Notes: generated by a model from the sequence alone, not told the origin. A stretch of DNA of 64,000 nt from an uncultured Roseateles sp. (GCF_913777145.1 NZ_CAJYPS010000019.1:183634-247633); one strand, 5' to 3'. Positions 9,212-22,672 are shown, counted from the first letter of the stretch. Made by a program: numbers and translations.

Positions 9212-10690
9212 TCAGCCCGGGATCAGTTTGCTCTGGGCCACATGCTTGAGCAGTTCGCCAACGGAAGCGTGCATGACGTCGGTGAAGGGCTTGGGGTACA
9301 CGCCCATCCACAGCACGGCCACGGCCAGCACGGCCAGCATGAAGAATTCGCGCTTGTTGATGTCGGTCAGCGCACGCACGTTGTCGTTGGCCACGTCACC
9401 GAAATACACGCGCTTGACCATCCACAGCGTGTAGGCGGCGCCAAACACCAGCGCGGTCGCGGCGATCGCGCCCAGCCAGAAGTTGTGGCCGACCGTGCCC
9501 AGGATCACCATCCACTCGCCCACGAAGCCCGCGGTCGCCGGCAGGCCGCAGTTGGCCATGCCGAAGAACACCGCGAAGGCCGCGAACTTGGGCATGGTGT
9601 TGACCACACCGCCGTAGGACGAGATTTCACGCGAGTGCACGCGGTCGTACAGCACGCCTATGCACAGGAACATGGCGCCCGACACGAAGCCGTGGGCAAT
9701 CATCTGCACCAGGCCGCCGGACACGCCCAGCTCGTTGAACACGAAGAAGCCCAGCGTCACGAAGCCCATGTGAGCGATGGACGAATAAGCCACCAGCTTC
9801 TTCATGTCCTTCTGCACCAGCGCGACCAGGCCGATGTAGACCACGGCGATCAGCGACATCGCGATGATCAGCCAGGACCACTCACGCGCCGCATCGGGGG
9901 CGATGGGCAGCGAGAAGCGCAGGAAGCCATAGCAGCCCAGCTTCAGCATGATGGCGGCCAGCACCACGGAGCCGCCGGTGGGCGCCTCCACGTGGGCATC
10001 GGGCAGCCAGGTGTGCACCGGCCACATCGGCACCTTCACCGCGAACGCGGCCAGGAAGGCGAAGAACAGCAGCGTCTGCGCAGTGCCGCTCAGCGGCAGC
10101 TGGTGCCAGGTCTGGATGTCGAAGCTGCCGGCCGAGCGGTAGTACAGGTACAGCAGCGCCACCAGCATCAGCAGCGAGCCGGCCAGCGTGTACAGGAAGA
10201 ACTTGAAGGCTGCGTAGACGCGCCGCGGGCCGCCCCACACGCCGATGATGATGTACATCGGCAGCAGCGTGGCCTCGAAGAACACGTAGAACAGCATGCC
10301 GTCCAGCGCACTGAACACGCCGATCATCAGACCCGACAGGATCAGGAAGGCGCCCATGTACTGGTTCACGCGGGTCTCGATGACCTCCCAGGCCGAGATC
10401 ACCACGATGATGGTGATGAAGGCCGTGAGGGGCACGAACCACATGGAGATGCCGTCCACGCCCAGGTGGTAACGGATGTTGAAACGCTCGATCCAGGCCA
10501 GGTTCTCGACGAACTGCATCGCAGCGGTCGAGGTGTCGAAGCCGGTGATCAGCGGCAGTGTCACCAGGAAACTCAGCACGGCTCCCACCAGCGCCATCCA
10601 GCGCACGGTGGCAGCCTGCTCGTCACGCCCGAGCGCCAGCAGCAAGGCGCCGCAGACGATGGGCAGAAAAATCGCAAGACTCAGCAACAT
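9212..10690 (-). CDS. nuoM: NADH-quinone oxidoreductase subunit M
   Basis: A 492-residue proton-pumping antiporter-like subunit of complex I. FFEATLLPMYIIIGVWGG carries the conserved Glu of the fifth helix. FAVKVPMWPVHTWLPDAHVE is the signature around the broken helix TM7. It sits between nuoL (21 nt upstream) and nuoN (10 nt downstream). About fourteen hydrophobic helices can be traced. Length and motifs are normal. Confidence 0.96.
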   Translation of the reverse strand: MLLSLAIFLPIVCGALLLALGRDEQAATVRWMALVGAVLSFLVTLPLITGFDTSTAAMQFVENLAWIERFNIRYHLGVDGISMWFVPLTAFITIIVVISAWEVIETRVNQYMGAFLILSGLMIGVFSALDGMLFYVFFEATLLPMYIIIGVWGGPRRVYAAFKFFLYTLAGSLLMLVALLYLYYRSAGSFDIQTWHQLPLSGTAQTLLFFAFLAAFAVKVPMWPVHTWLPDAHVEAPTGGSVVLAAIMLKLGCYGFLRFSLPIAPDAAREWSWLIIAMSLIAVVYIGLVALVQKDMKKLVAYSSIAHMGFVTLGFFVFNELGVSGGLVQMIAHGFVSGAMFLCIGVLYDRVHSREISSYGGVVNTMPKFAAFAVFFGMANCGLPATAGFVGEWMVILGTVGHNFWLGAIAATALVFGAAYTLWMVKRVYFGDVANDNVRALTDINKREFFMLAVLAVAVLWMGVYPKPFTDVMHASVGELLKHVAQSKLIPG

Positions 10691-10711
10691 TCTTGTTCTC
10701 CGCGTCCGAGC

Positions 10712-12748
<2,037 letters not shown>

Positions 12749-12770
12749 CTTCTTTCCGTGTCCTCTGGGG

Positions 12771-13082
12771 TCAGCCCTTCAGCGCGTCGAGTTCCTCGAC
12801 GTTGATGCTGGCGCGATTGCGGAACACCACGACCAGGATGGCCAGGCCAATGGCCGATTCGGCCGCCGCCACGGTCAGGATGAAGAACACGAAGACCTGA
12901 CCCGCCATGTCGCCGAGGTAGTGCGAGAACGCGACGAAGTTCAGGTTGACGGCCAGCAGCATCAGCTCGATGGCCATCAGCAGCACGATCAGGTTCTTGC
13001 GGTTCAGGAAGATCCCGATCACCGACAGCGCGAACAGCATCGCGCCCAGCGTCAGGAAATGCCCCAGGGTCAGCCCGGTCAT
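12771..13082 (-). CDS. nuoK: NADH-quinone oxidoreductase subunit K
   Basis: A 103-residue, three-helix membrane subunit of complex I, the counterpart of mitochondrial ND4[21 protein letters not shown] contains the conserved buried Glu of the second helix, and a second acidic residue follows in the third helix ([13 protein letters not shown]). Its ATG overlaps the nuoJ stop as ATGA, so translation is coupled. Confidence 0.96.
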   Translation of the reverse strand: MTGLTLGHFLTLGAMLFALSVIGIFLNRKNLIVLLMAIELMLLAVNLNFVAFSHYLGDMAGQVFVFFILTVAAAESAIGLAILVVVFRNRASINVEELDALKG

Positions 13083-13711
13083 GCCTGGTCTCCTTCGGTC
13101 TTGGCCTGCGGCGCCGCCACGGTGGGCGCCATCTTGACGATGCGCAGACGGTCGGCCTTCTTGGCCTTGACCTGATCCGACGGATCGACGTAGCGGGAAT
13201 CCTTGCGCTGCCGCAGCGTCAGCGCGATGGCGGACACCATGGCCACCAGCAGCAGCACGGCCGCGATCTCCAGCGGGTAGAGGTAGTTGGTGTAGAGCTC
13301 GATGCCCAGCAGCTTGGTGTTGCCCATCTGCACCTCGGCCGCAGTCGGCACCGGGGCCTCGGTCAGCTGGAAGCCGCCCATCAGCACCACGCCCATCTCG
13401 AAGGCGATCAGCGCGCCCACGAAGGCGGCCATGGGCAGGTGCGTCCAGAAGCCCTCGCGCAGATTGCTGGAATTCATATCCAGCATCATCACGACGAACA
13501 GGAACAGCACCATCACCGCGCCGATGTAGACCAGCACCAGCGCGATCGCGAGGAACTCGGCCTTCAGCAGCATCCAGATGCAGGACGCGGTGAAGAAAGA
13601 CAGGATCAGGAACAGCGCAGCATGCACGGTGCTCTTCGCGGTGATCACGCGAACGGAGCTGCCCAACAGCACGATGGAAAAGACGTAGAAGAGGATGGTC
13701 ACGGTGTCCAT
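13079..13711 (-). CDS. nuoJ: NADH-quinone oxidoreductase subunit J
   Basis: A 210-residue membrane subunit (ND6 counterpart) with five N-terminal helices. [19 protein letters not shown] carries the pi-bulge helix conserved in the family. The hydrophilic C-terminal tail, rich in Lys and Arg, is typical of betaproteobacteria. A 60-nt gap containing a perfect hairpin separates it from nuoI, the longest spacing inside the operon. Confidence 0.95.
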   Translation of the reverse strand: MDTVTILFYVFSIVLLGSSVRVITAKSTVHAALFLILSFFTASCIWMLLKAEFLAIALVLVYIGAVMVLFLFVVMMLDMNSSNLREGFWTHLPMAAFVGALIAFEMGVVLMGGFQLTEAPVPTAAEVQMGNTKLLGIELYTNYLYPLEIAAVLLLVAMVSAIALTLRQRKDSRYVDPSDQVKAKKADRLRIVKMAPTVAAPQAKTEGDQA

Positions 13712-13742
13712 GCGAATCCAGCCCAGCCGTTTGAATCGAATC

Positions 13743-13764
13743 GGGGCGCCGTCATCGGCGCCCC
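13743..13764. repeat. Perfect 9-bp inverted repeat between nuoI and nuoJ
   Basis: GGGGCGCCG (13743-13751) pairs with CGGCGCCCC (13756-13764) around a 4-nt TCAT loop. It lies 8 nt past the nuoI stop. No T-run follows on the minus strand, so it is not a classical terminator. It could be an mRNA-processing or stability element inside the nuo transcript; that is inference. Confidence 0.6.
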
Positions 13765-13771
13765 GCCAGAC

Positions 13772-14260
13772 TCAGCGGTACTTGGCGTCGGCCTCCTTTT
13801 GCGCTGCGATCTGGGGTTCGTACTTGTCACCGACCGCCAGCAGCATGTCCTTGGTGAAGTAGAGGTCACCACGCTTCTCGCCGTGGTATTCGAAGATGTT
13901 GGTCTCGACGATGGAGTCCACCGGGCAGCTTTCCTCGCAGAAGCCGCAGAAGATGCACTTGGTCAGGTCGATGTCGTAGCGCGTGGTGCGGCGGCTGCCG
14001 TCGGCGCGCACGTCGGACTCGATGGTGATGGCCATCGCCGGGCACACGGCCTCGCACAGCTTGCAGGCGATGCAGCGCTCCTCGCCGTTCTCGTAGCGGC
14101 GCAGCGCGTGCAGGCCACGGAAACGCGGGCTCAGCGGTGTCTTTTCCTCGGGGAACTGCACCGTGATGTTGCGCGACAGGAAGTGCCGGCCAGTCAGGGC
14201 CATGCCCTTGAACAGCTCGGTGAGCAGGAGGCTCTTGGCGAAATTCAGCAAAGTGGACAT
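13772..14260 (-). CDS. nuoI: NADH-quinone oxidoreductase subunit I
   Basis: A 162-residue ferredoxin-like subunit that carries clusters N6a and N6b between NuoG and NuoB. Two complete 4Fe-4S motifs are visible: [12 protein letters not shown] and [12 protein letters not shown]. The N-terminal amphipathic region is the membrane-facing part seen in the family. nuoH begins 5 nt upstream in the operon order. Confidence 0.97.
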   Translation of the reverse strand: MSTLLNFAKSLLLTELFKGMALTGRHFLSRNITVQFPEEKTPLSPRFRGLHALRRYENGEERCIACKLCEAVCPAMAITIESDVRADGSRRTTRYDIDLTKCIFCGFCEESCPVDSIVETNIFEYHGEKRGDLYFTKDMLLAVGDKYEPQIAAQKEADAKYR

Positions 14261-14264
14261 CTGT

Positions 14265-15362
14265 TTACTTCCAGATGTTGAAGGGCGTCTGCATCCACAG
14301 ACCGACGACGACCAGCCAGACCAGGGTCAGCGGGATGAAGATCTTCCAGCCCAGACGCATGATCTGGTCATAGCGGTAGCGCGGGAAGGTCGCGCGCACC
14401 CACAGGAACATGGTGACGACGAAGAAGGTCTTCATGAACAGCCAGGCCCAGTTCCAGAAGGCCATCGTGTCCACGATGAACTGCGGCGTCTGCAGGCCCA
14501 GCAAGCTCCAGGAGATAGGCGCGCTCCAGCCGCCCAGGAACATGACGACGGCCAGCGCCGACACCAGGATCATGTTGGCGTACTCCGCGAGGAAGAACAT
14601 CGCGAAGGACATGCCCGAGTACTCGATCATGTGACCGGCCACGATTTCGGACTCGCCTTCCACCACGTCGAAGGGGTGGCGGTTGGTCTCGGCCAGGCCG
14701 GAGATGAAATAGATCAGGAAGATGGGCAGCAGCGGCAGCCAGTTCCAGGACAGGATGTTCAGACCCATGGCCGCGAACATGCCCTTCTCCTGGCTCTGCA
14801 CCACGGCGGTCATGTTCAGGCTGCCGGTCACCATCAGCACCACGACCAGCGCGAAGCCCATCGCGATTTCGTAGGACACCATCTGGGCCGACGCACGCAA
14901 CGCGCCCAGGAAGGCGTACTTCGAGTTGGACGCCCAGCCGGCGATGATCACGCCGTAGACCTCCAGCGAGGTGATGGCCATCAGGAACAGCAGGCCGGCA
15001 TTCACGTTGGCCACCGCGGCCTCGGGGCCGAAGGGCACGACGGCCCAGGCGGCCAGCGCCGGCATGATGGTCAGGATGGGGCCCAGGAAGAACAGGCCCT
15101 TGTTCGCGGCCGTGGGCTTGATGATCTCCTTGAAGATCAGCTTCACCGCATCGGCGATGGGCGTCAGCAGGCCGTAGGGGCCCACGCGGTTGGGACCCGG
15201 GCGGATCTGCGACCAGCCGATGGCCTTGCGTTCCCACAGCGTCAGGTAAGCCACGCAGATCATCAGCGGTGCAACCACCGCGATGATCTTGATGAGGCTC
15301 CAGATCACCGGCCAGACGCCACCCAGCGCCGAAGCGCCAGCTTGGTAGAGAGTTTCGATCAT
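14265..15362 (-). CDS. nuoH: NADH-quinone oxidoreductase subunit H
   Basis: A 365-residue membrane subunit (ND1 counterpart) that forms the quinone chamber with NuoB and Nuo[21 protein letters not shown] is the family signature on the first cytoplasmic loop. [20 protein letters not shown] is the acidic loop of the E-channel. About eight helices are visible. nuoG ends 17 nt upstream and nuoI starts 5 nt downstream. Confidence 0.97.
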   Translation of the reverse strand: MIETLYQAGASALGGVWPVIWSLIKIIAVVAPLMICVAYLTLWERKAIGWSQIRPGPNRVGPYGLLTPIADAVKLIFKEIIKPTAANKGLFFLGPILTIMPALAAWAVVPFGPEAAVANVNAGLLFLMAITSLEVYGVIIAGWASNSKYAFLGALRASAQMVSYEIAMGFALVVVLMVTGSLNMTAVVQSQEKGMFAAMGLNILSWNWLPLLPIFLIYFISGLAETNRHPFDVVEGESEIVAGHMIEYSGMSFAMFFLAEYANMILVSALAVVMFLGGWSAPISWSLLGLQTPQFIVDTMAFWNWAWLFMKTFFVVTMFLWVRATFPRYRYDQIMRLGWKIFIPLTLVWLVVVGLWMQTPFNIWK

Positions 15363-15378
15363 GCTGCAGCGTCTCCGA

Positions 15379-17700
15379 TCAGACCTTGCTCAGGGTCAGC
15401 GTGCCGAAGGCCGCACCCAGGGTGGCGGTTTGTGCCAGACCGGCCGGCACGCGGGCCGTGCCCTCGGGCAGGTCGGCTTCCAGACGCGCCGGCAATTGGG
15501 CAGCACCGCCGTCCTGCACCAGGCGAACCTGGTCGCCGGCCTGCAGGCCCAGTTGCTGCCACAGGCCGGTGGGCAGACCCACCATTGCCGCCTGGCGGCC
15601 ATCGACCGTCAGTTGCAGGGACGAGGCCTGGCGCACCAGGTTGTCGCTGGCATAGATGGGCAGGTTGGTGATGCGCTCCACGCCCTCGCCGGCCGCCACC
15701 GCCACGGCTTGCGCGGTGCTGCGGTTGTTCAGGCGGGCGCTCAGATCGCCCTGCCCCAGCGCGGCGGCACGCACCTGCTCGGAGCTGTCGAAATCGAAGC
15801 CCGACAGGCCCAGCAGATTGCCCAGCACGCGCAGGATCTTCCAGCCCGGGCGGGTCTCGCCCAGCGCCTTCACGACACCGGCGAAGCTCTGCACGCGACC
15901 CTCGGCGTTCACGAAGGAACCGGAGGTCTCGGTGAAGGGCGCGGTCGGCAGGATCACGTCCGCATACTCGACGCCGGTCTTGAAGGGGCTCAGCACCACA
16001 ACCATCTCGGCCGCGGCCAGCGCCTTGGCGGCGGCGGCCGGGTTGGCCGAGTCCAGCAGCGGGTCGGTGTTCAGCAGCACCAGCGCCTTCAGCGCGGTGG
16101 AGGACAGCATCGCACCGGCGTCCAGGCCGCCGCTCTGCGGCTGGGCCTTCACCCACTGGGCGCCCACGCTGTTGGCGGCTTCGCCGAAGTAGCCGACGGT
16201 CGCGCCGGTCTGCTCGCCAATCCACTGGGCCAGCGCCAGCAGACCGGACGCCTGCGGATGCTGCGCGGCGGCATTGCCCAGCAGCACGGCCTTGGACTGA
16301 CCGCTCAGCAGGCTGGCGGCGATGGCCTTGGCGGCCTCGGTGGCTTCACCGGCGACCGGAGCCTGGGCGCCGGTGGTCTGGCCAATCGCGGTGGCCACAT
16401 CGGCCAGCGCGTTGATCCAGCGCGACGGGGCCAGCGTGACGGTCTGACGCACGGGCATCAGCCAGTCGTCGCCCTGGGCGCCGATGCGGCTGATCTCCGC
16501 GCCGCGGCGTGCGGCGTGGCGCAGGCGGGCCGAGAACAGCGGATGGTCCTTGCGCAGCACCGAACCGATCACGAGCGCACGATCCAGCTCGGACAGTGAC
16601 GCGACCGAGCGGCCCAGCCAGCGGGCTTCGCCGGCGGCGGCGGCATTGCCGAAGTCGGCGTGGCGCAGGCGGTGGTCGATGTTGTCGCTGCCCAGGCCGC
16701 GCACGACCTGCGCGAGCAGGTGTAGCTCTTCGACCGTGCTGTGGGCCGAGCCCAGCGCGCCGATGGCGGCCGCGCCATGCTGGTCCTTGATGGACTTCAG
16801 GCCGGTGGCGACATATTCCAGCGCGGTGGTCCAGTCCACCTGCTTCCACGCCCCGCCCTGCTTGATCATGGGCGAGCTCAGGCGGGCGTCGCTGTTCAGC
16901 GCCTCGTAGCTGAAGCGGTCACGGTCGGCGATCCAGCACTCGTTGACCTCTTCGTTCTCCAGCGGCACGACGCGCATCACCTCGTTGCCCTTGACCTGGA
17001 CGACCAGGTTGGCACCGGTGGAATCGTGCGGCGACACGCTCTTGCGGCGCGACAGCTCCCAGGTGCGGGCGCTGTAGCGGAAGGGCTTGCTGGTGAGCGC
17101 GCCGACCGGGCAGATGTCGATCATGTTGCCCGACAGCTCGGAGTCCACCGTGCGGCCGACAAAGGTCTGGATCTCGCTGTACTCACCGCGGTGAGCCATG
17201 CCCAGCTCCATCTGGCCGGCGATTTCCTGGCCGAAGCGCACGCAGCGGGTGCAGTGGATGCAACGGCTCATCTCCTCCATGGAGATCAGCGGGCCCACGT
17301 TCTTGTGGAAGACCACGCGCTTCTCTTCCGAGTAGCGGCTCTTGGAGCCACCGTAGCCCACGGCCAGATCCTGCAGCTGGCACTCACCGCCCTGGTCGCA
17401 GATGGGGCAATCCAGCGGGTGATTGATCAGCAGGAATTCCATGACGCCCTGCTGGGCCTTGATCGCCTTGTCGCTCTTGGTGCGGACGATCATGCCCTGC
17501 GTGACCGGGGTCGCGCAGGCGGGCAGCGGCTTGGGCGCCTTTTCCACGTCCACCAGGCACATGCGGCAGTTGGCCGCGATGCTCAGTTTCTTGTGATAGC
17601 AGAAGTGCGGGATGTAGGCACCGGCTTGTTCGGCGGCATGCATGACCATGCTGCCTTCCTTGACCGAGACCTTCTTGCCGTCGAGTTCGATTTCAACCAT
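15379..17700 (-). CDS. nuoG: NADH-quinone oxidoreductase subunit G
   Basis: A 773-residue iron-sulfur subunit of the hydrophilic arm. The N-terminal 2Fe-2S domain (CxxxxxxxxxxCRMC), the His-Cys3 cluster segment [14 protein letters not shown] and the tandem 4Fe-4S segment [10 protein letters not shown] to ICPVGAL are all present. A molybdopterin-oxidoreductase-like fold without cofactor follows. At the point where E. coli has the extra N7 cluster, this protein reads [12 protein letters not shown] with no cysteines, so N7 is absent, as in mitochondrial-type enzymes. Confidence 0.96.
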   Translation of the reverse strand: MVEIELDGKKVSVKEGSMVMHAAEQAGAYIPHFCYHKKLSIAANCRMCLVDVEKAPKPLPACATPVTQGMIVRTKSDKAIKAQQGVMEFLLINHPLDCPICDQGGECQLQDLAVGYGGSKSRYSEEKRVVFHKNVGPLISMEEMSRCIHCTRCVRFGQEIAGQMELGMAHRGEYSEIQTFVGRTVDSELSGNMIDICPVGALTSKPFRYSARTWELSRRKSVSPHDSTGANLVVQVKGNEVMRVVPLENEEVNECWIADRDRFSYEALNSDARLSSPMIKQGGAWKQVDWTTALEYVATGLKSIKDQHGAAAIGALGSAHSTVEELHLLAQVVRGLGSDNIDHRLRHADFGNAAAAGEARWLGRSVASLSELDRALVIGSVLRKDHPLFSARLRHAARRGAEISRIGAQGDDWLMPVRQTVTLAPSRWINALADVATAIGQTTGAQAPVAGEATEAAKAIAASLLSGQSKAVLLGNAAAQHPQASGLLALAQWIGEQTGATVGYFGEAANSVGAQWVKAQPQSGGLDAGAMLSSTALKALVLLNTDPLLDSANPAAAAKALAAAEMVVVLSPFKTGVEYADVILPTAPFTETSGSFVNAEGRVQSFAGVVKALGETRPGWKILRVLGNLLGLSGFDFDSSEQVRAAALGQGDLSARLNNRSTAQAVAVAAGEGVERITNLPIYASDNLVRQASSLQLTVDGRQAAMVGLPTGLWQQLGLQAGDQVRLVQDGGAAQLPARLEADLPEGTARVPAGLAQTATLGAAFGTLTLSKV

Positions 17701-17717
17701 GGCTGTTCCTGGCGCGA

Positions 17718-19064
17718 TCAGGTCGGAGCCACCAGGGGCTTCTTGTGTTCAATCAGATGCACGAACTCATGCTTGAAGTGCTTGAGCATCGCGCGCACCG
17801 GCATCGCGGCCGCGTCGCCCAGGGCGCAGATGGTGCGGCCCTGGATGTTGTCGGCGACCGAATTCAGCAGGTCGATGTCTTCGGGCCGGCCTTCGCCGGC
17901 GTAGATGCGTTCCAGCACCCGGTGCATCCAGCCCGTGCCTTCGCGGCAGGGCGTGCACTGGCCGCAGGACTCGTGGCTGTAGAAGTAGGACAGACGCAGC
18001 AGGCTTTGCACCATGCAGCGGGAGTCGTCGATGACGATGACCGCACCCGAGCCCAGCATGGAGCCAGCCTTGGCGATGGAGTCATAGTCCATCGTGCACT
18101 GCATCATCACGTCGGCCGGCAGCACCGGCGCGGACGAGCCGCCCGGGATCACGGCCTTGAGCTTGCGTCCCTTGCGCACACCACCGGCGAGCTCCAGCAG
18201 CACCGAGAACGGCGTGCCCAGTGGCACCTCGAAGTTGCCGGGCTTCTCCACGTCGCCCGACACCGAGAACAGCTTGGTGCCGCCGTTGTTGGGCTTGCCG
18301 ATCTCGAGGTAGGCCTGGCCGCCGTTGCGGATGATCCAGGGCACGGCCGCGAAGGTCTCGGTGTTGTTGATCGTGGTGGGCTTGCCGTACAGGCCGAAGC
18401 TGGCCGGGAACGGCGGCTTGAAGCGCGGCTGGCCCTTCTTGCCTTCCAGCGACTCCAGCAGCGCGGTTTCCTCGCCGCAGATGTAGGCGCCGAAACCATG
18501 GTGGCCATGCAGCTGGAAATTGAAGCTGCTGCCCATGATGGCGTCACCCAGATAGCCGGCGGCCCGGGCTTCTTCCAGGGCCGCCTCGAAGCGCTCGTAG
18601 ACCTCGAAGATCTCGCCGTGGATGTAGTTGTAGCCGACCGTGATGCCCATCGCGTAGGCGGCGATGGCCATGCCTTCGATCACCTGGTGCGGGTTGTGCA
18701 TCAGGATCTCGCGGTCCTTGCAGGTGCCCGGCTCGCCTTCGTCGGAATTGCAGACGAGGTACTTCTGGCCCGGGAAGGCGCGCGGCATGAAGCTCCACTT
18801 CAGGCCGGTCGGGAAGCCGGCACCGCCACGGCCGCGCAGGGCCGAGGTCTTCACTTCGGCGATGACCTGGTCAGGCGTCAGGCCTTCACCGCCATCCTTG
18901 CCCAGGATCTTGCGCAGGGCCGCGTAGCCACCACGGGCTTCGTAGTCCTTCAGGGACCAGTTCTTGCCGTTCAGATCAGCATAGATCTGCGGGCTGATGT
19001 GGCGACCGTGGAAGCAAGTCTCGGCGCCGGTAGCCTGGAATTTGGAAAGGTCCAGCATCGTCAT
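17718..19064 (-). CDS. nuoF: NADH-quinone oxidoreductase subunit F
   Basis: A 448-residue NADH-binding flavoprotein. [14 protein letters not shown] is the FMN/NADH-binding glycine-rich loop, and [15 protein letters not shown] provides three of the four ligands of cluster N3. The ATG at 19064 gives MTMLDLSKF; the ATG at 19058 is also acceptable. A longer open frame to 19196 lies wholly inside nuoE and is rejected. The start is 3 nt from the nuoE stop. Confidence 0.96.
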   Translation of the reverse strand: MTMLDLSKFQATGAETCFHGRHISPQIYADLNGKNWSLKDYEARGGYAALRKILGKDGGEGLTPDQVIAEVKTSALRGRGGAGFPTGLKWSFMPRAFPGQKYLVCNSDEGEPGTCKDREILMHNPHQVIEGMAIAAYAMGITVGYNYIHGEIFEVYERFEAALEEARAAGYLGDAIMGSSFNFQLHGHHGFGAYICGEETALLESLEGKKGQPRFKPPFPASFGLYGKPTTINNTETFAAVPWIIRNGGQAYLEIGKPNNGGTKLFSVSGDVEKPGNFEVPLGTPFSVLLELAGGVRKGRKLKAVIPGGSSAPVLPADVMMQCTMDYDSIAKAGSMLGSGAVIVIDDSRCMVQSLLRLSYFYSHESCGQCTPCREGTGWMHRVLERIYAGEGRPEDIDLLNSVADNIQGRTICALGDAAAMPVRAMLKHFKHEFVHLIEHKKPLVAPT

Positions 19065-19066
19065 CC

Positions 19067-19591
19067 TCAAGCCTGGCTGGCGGCGTGTGCGCGCAGCGTG
19101 TCCACGAGCTCGTCGAGACGCTCGCTGGTCATGAAGCTCAGCATCTGGCGGTCGTTCACCAGCATCACCGGCGAGTCGGCGCAGGCACCCAGGCACTCGC
19201 TCTTCTGCACGGTGAACAGGCCGTCAGCGGTGGTGCCGCCTTCTTCTATGCCCAGCTTGCCGCACAGGTGATCCAGCGCTTTCTGGCCGTCGCGCAGCTG
19301 GCAGGGCAGGTTCGCGCACACATTGAGCTTGAACTTGCCCAGCTTGCGCTGGTTGTACATGTTGTAGAAGGTCGTCACCTCGTACACCGCGATCGCGGGC
19401 ATGCCGAGGTAGGCGGCGATCGCGTCTTCGCTCTCGCGCGACACAAAGCCCTGCTCCTGCTGCACGATGGACAGGCAGGCCATCACGGCAGACTGTGCCT
19501 GCTCGGCGGGGTACTTGGCAACTTCGCGGTCGAAGCGAGCGCGCGTGGCGTCGCTGAGCACGAAGGCAGTCGGGGTGGAAGTCGTTGTCAT
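19067..19591 (-). CDS. nuoE: NADH-quinone oxidoreductase subunit E
   Basis: A 174-residue thioredoxin-fold subunit carrying 2Fe-2S cluster N1a. The four cysteine ligands appear as [13 protein letters not shown] and [22 protein letters not shown] is a conserved block of the 24-kDa family. It works with NuoF and NuoG in NADH dehydrogenation and is encoded between nuoD and nuoF with very short spacers. Confidence 0.96.
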   Translation of the reverse strand: MTTTSTPTAFVLSDATRARFDREVAKYPAEQAQSAVMACLSIVQQEQGFVSRESEDAIAAYLGMPAIAVYEVTTFYNMYNQRKLGKFKLNVCANLPCQLRDGQKALDHLCGKLGIEEGGTTADGLFTVQKSECLGACADSPVMLVNDRQMLSFMTSERLDELVDTLRAHAASQA

Positions 19592-19601
19592 CGTCTGCGC
19601 G

Positions 19602-20855
19602 TCAACGGTCGATCTCGCCGAACACGATGTCCATCGTGCCGATGATGGCCACGGCGTCCGCGATCATGTGGCCGCGGCCCATCTCATCGAGTGCCGCGAG
19701 GTGGGCAAAGCCCGGCGCGCGGATCTTCATGCGGTAGGGCTTGTTGGCCCCGTCGCTGACGAGATAGATGCCGAATTCGCCCTTGGGATGCTCCACGGCC
19801 GCATAGGCCTGGCCCTCGGGCACGTGGAAGCCTTCGGTGAAGAGCTTGAAGTGGTGGATCAGCTCTTCCATGTTGGACTTCATGCCCACACGCGAAGGCG
19901 GCGCCACCTTGTGGTTGTCGGTGATGACCGGACCCGGGTTGGCGCGCAGCCAGTCCACGCACTGCTTGATGATGCGGTTGGACTGGCGCATTTCCTCGAC
20001 ACGCACCAGGTAGCGGTCGTAGGTGTCGCCGTTCGTACCCACCGGCACGTCGAAATCCATGTTCGCGTAGACGTCATAGGGCTGCTTCTTGCGCAGGTCC
20101 CATTCGATGCCGGAGCCACGCAGCATGGGGCCGCTAAAGCCCATGTTCAGGGCGCGCTCGGGCGACACCACGCCAATGCCCACGGTGCGCTGCTTCCAGA
20201 TCCGGTTGTCGGTCAGCAGCGTCTCGTAGTCGTCGACATTCTTGGGGAAGCGGGCGCAGAAGTCGTCCAGGAAGTCCAGCAGCGAGCCCTGACGGTTCTC
20301 GTTGAGCTTGGCGATGGTCTTCGCGTTCTTGATCTTGCTGACCTGGTACTGCGGCATGCTGTCCGGCAGGTCGCGGTAGACACCACCCGGACGGAAGTAG
20401 GCCGCGTGCATGCGAGCGCCGGACACGGCCTCGTACACGTCGAACAGGTCTTCGCGTTCACGGAACGCGTAGATCAGGATGTTCATCGCGCCGCAGTCGA
20501 TGCCGTGCGCGCCAATCCACAGCAGGTGGTTCAGCACCCGCGTGATCTCCGCGAACATCACGCGGATGTATTGCGCGCGGATCGGCACCTCGATGCCCAG
20601 CATCTTCTCGATGGCCAGGCAGTAGGCGTGCTCGTTGGCCATCATGGACACATAGTCCAGACGGTCCATGTAGGGCAGCGACTGGATGAAGGTCTTCTGC
20701 TCGGCGAGCTTTTCGGTCGCGCGGTGCAGCAGACCGATGTGGGGGTCGGCACGCTGGATGACTTCACCGTCGAGTTCCAGCACCAGGCGCAGCACGCCGT
20801 GGGCGGCCGGGTGCTGAGGACCGAAGTTCAGCGTGTAGTTCTTGATTTCTGCCAT
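19602..20855 (-). CDS. nuoD: NADH-quinone oxidoreductase subunit D
   Basis: A 417-residue 49-kDa-type subunit that forms the quinone-binding pocket with Nuo[16 protein letters not shown] is the signature near the N-terminus and includes the His that faces quinone. It is a separate protein, not fused to NuoC as in E. coli. nuoC ends 3 nt upstream. Confidence 0.97.
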   Translation of the reverse strand: MAEIKNYTLNFGPQHPAAHGVLRLVLELDGEVIQRADPHIGLLHRATEKLAEQKTFIQSLPYMDRLDYVSMMANEHAYCLAIEKMLGIEVPIRAQYIRVMFAEITRVLNHLLWIGAHGIDCGAMNILIYAFREREDLFDVYEAVSGARMHAAYFRPGGVYRDLPDSMPQYQVSKIKNAKTIAKLNENRQGSLLDFLDDFCARFPKNVDDYETLLTDNRIWKQRTVGIGVVSPERALNMGFSGPMLRGSGIEWDLRKKQPYDVYANMDFDVPVGTNGDTYDRYLVRVEEMRQSNRIIKQCVDWLRANPGPVITDNHKVAPPSRVGMKSNMEELIHHFKLFTEGFHVPEGQAYAAVEHPKGEFGIYLVSDGANKPYRMKIRAPGFAHLAALDEMGRGHMIADAVAIIGTMDIVFGEIDR

Positions 20856-20858
20856 GGC

Positions 20859-21455
20859 TTACAGACCGCCGTACTTGTCTTCGCGGATGATGCGCGGCGT
20901 GATCTCGCGCGGCTCAATGGTCACCGGCTGGTAGACCACGCGCTTTTGCTCGGCGTCGTAGCGCATCTCGACGTGACCCGACACCGGGAAGTCCTTGCGC
21001 ATCGGGTGGCCGATGAAACCGTAGTCGGTCAGGATGCGGCGCAGGTCGTTGTGACCTTCGAAGATGATGCCGTAGAGGTCGAAGGCCTCGCGCTCGAACC
21101 AGTTGGCCGAGTTCCAGACTTCGGTGATGGACGCCACGCAGGGGTAGTCGTCATCGGCGCAGAACACCACCAGGCGCAGGCGCCAGTTCTTGCTGACCGA
21201 CAGCAGGTGACTGACCACCGCGAAGCGCGGGCCCTCGTAGGCACCTTCACGGTAGGTGCTGTAGTCCACGCCGCAGAGATCCTGCAACTGCTCGAACTTC
21301 AGCTCCGCGTGGTCGCGCAGCGTGCGTGCGACCTCGGCGTAATCGGCAGCGCGCACCGTGAGCGTGAGCTCGCCCAGTGCGTTGTCCAGCTTGGCGACAC
21401 GCTCGCCCAGCACTGCGCCCAGTTGCTGGGCCAGGGTTTCGAGATTCAGACTCAT
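20859..21455 (-). CDS. nuoC: NADH-quinone oxidoreductase subunit C
   Basis: A 198-residue 30-kDa-type subunit of the peripheral arm. ERE(A)[11 protein letters not shown] and [15 protein letters not shown] match the family core. The start [10 protein letters not shown] at 21455 is chosen because it follows the nuoB stop closely and matches family length; the open frame to 21626 runs inside nuoB. It is a stand-alone NuoC, the arrangement usual in betaproteobacteria. Confidence 0.95.
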   Translation of the reverse strand: MSLNLETLAQQLGAVLGERVAKLDNALGELTLTVRAADYAEVARTLRDHAELKFEQLQDLCGVDYSTYREGAYEGPRFAVVSHLLSVSKNWRLRLVVFCADDDYPCVASITEVWNSANWFEREAFDLYGIIFEGHNDLRRILTDYGFIGHPMRKDFPVSGHVEMRYDAEQKRVVYQPVTIEPREITPRIIREDKYGGL

Positions 21456-21462
21456 ACCGGGC

Positions 21463-21939
21463 TCAGCGGGCAATGGTGTTTTCGCGGCGGATCTTGGCCT
21501 GCAGTTGCAGCACGCCGTACAGCAGCGCTTCCGCGGTCGGCGGGCAGCCGGGCACATAGACGTCCACCGGCACGATGCGGTCGCAGCCGCGCACGACGGA
21601 ATAGCTGTAGTGGTAGTAACCGCCACCGTTGGCGCACGAGCCCATGGACAGCACCCAGCGGGGCTCGGCCATCTGGTCGTAGACCTTGCGCAGCGCCGGC
21701 GCCATCTTGTTGCACAGCGTGCCGGCCACGATCATCAGGTCGGACTGACGCGGGCTGGGCCGGAACAGCATGCCGAAGCGATCGATGTCGTAGCGCGCGG
21801 CACCCGCGTGCATCATCTCGACCGCGCAGCAGGCCAGACCGAAGGTCATGGGCCACAGAGAACCGGTCTTGGACCAGTTGATCAGCTTGTCCACCGAGGT
21901 GGTGACAAAGCCTTCTTTCAGGACGCCTTCAATACCCAT
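21463..21939 (-). CDS. nuoB: NADH-quinone oxidoreductase subunit B
   Basis: A 158-residue subunit holding the terminal cluster N2 next to quinone. The tandem cysteines are in [12 protein letters not shown] (Cys37-Cys38), with further ligands in [11 protein letters not shown] and [12 protein letters not shown]. The full PSST-family fold is present at normal length. It follows nuoA after a 30-nt spacer. Confidence 0.97.
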   Translation of the reverse strand: MGIEGVLKEGFVTTSVDKLINWSKTGSLWPMTFGLACCAVEMMHAGAARYDIDRFGMLFRPSPRQSDLMIVAGTLCNKMAPALRKVYDQMAEPRWVLSMGSCANGGGYYHYSYSVVRGCDRIVPVDVYVPGCPPTAEALLYGVLQLQAKIRRENTIAR

Positions 21940-21969
21940 ATCGAGTTCCCAGCTGGTGTCGGCAACAGG

Positions 21970-22329
21970 TCATTCCCAATCCAGGGCGCCCTTTTTCCAT
22001 TCGTAGGCAAAACCGACGACCAGAATGCCGAGGAAGATCATCATTGCCCAGAAACCGGTCGCGCCAATTTCCTTGAGCGCCACGGCCCAGGGGAACAGAA
22101 AGGCGATTTCCAGATCGAACAGGATGAAGAGAATGGCCACGAGGTAGTAGCGCACATCGAATTTCATGCGCGCGTCTTCAAAGGCCTCGAAGCCGCATTC
22201 GTAGGGGGAGTTCTTGGCCTGATCCGGCCGATTCGGGCCCAGCAGGGCGCCGAGCAGTTGCGGCGCGATCCCGACGCCCGCCCCGACCAAGATGAACAAG
22301 ATGACGGGCAGGTACTGTTCGAGATTCAT
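21970..22329 (-). CDS. nuoA: NADH-quinone oxidoreductase subunit A
   Basis: A 119-residue, three-helix membrane subunit (ND3 counterpart) and the first gene of the nuo operon. [20 protein letters not shown] is the conserved loop with the cysteine that is exposed in the deactive form of complex [21 protein letters not shown] is the second helix. The ATG at 22329 is chosen; the frame upstream to 22497 lacks family similarity. The operon promoter should lie in the 203-bp stretch before the tRNA gene, but I could not pin a clear -35/-10 pair there. Confidence 0.95.
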   Translation of the reverse strand: MNLEQYLPVILFILVGAGVGIAPQLLGALLGPNRPDQAKNSPYECGFEAFEDARMKFDVRYYLVAILFILFDLEIAFLFPWAVALKEIGATGFWAMMIFLGILVVGFAYEWKKGALDWE

Positions 22330-22532
22330 TGACTTCCTCGCAACCGACCCCACAACTGCCACATGGCAACCGGGGCCACAAATGAAAACAGGCGCGCCGC
22401 CAGCGAAGCAAACTCGCCCGCGGATCGCGCCCGCCTTGAACCTAGCCTGATCAACCCTGAAGGGCCAACCCCGGCGACAGGCCGCTGAGCCACACACCAG
22501 GCGCCCATGCGCTCAGATGCTAGCCTATGTTT

Positions 22533-22617
22533 TGGTGCCGTCGGCGAGACTCGAACTCGCACAGCTTTCGCCACTACCCCCTCAAGATAGCGTGTCTACC
22601 AATTTCACCACGACGGC
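22533..22617 (-). tRNA. tRNA-Leu (anticodon GAG)
   Basis: Read on the minus strand, the gene starts GCCGTCG and ends CGACGGC-A-CCA, giving a perfect 7-bp acceptor stem, and the CCA end is encoded. The anticodon loop TTGAGGG reads GAG. The T arm GCGAGTTCGAGTCTCGC and a long variable arm (about 85 nt in total) fit a class II leucine tRNA. It lies between secG and nuoA. Confidence 0.95.
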
Positions 22618-22672
22618 TGGTATTCAAATCTGCTCAGCAGCTTCTGAGGGATTGCCTGCTGAACAGCCTCGC

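Noticed and set aside
19065..19196. Longer N-terminus for NuoF
   Set aside because: The extra 44 residues are read inside nuoE and look nothing like NuoF; the ATG at 19064 fits family length.
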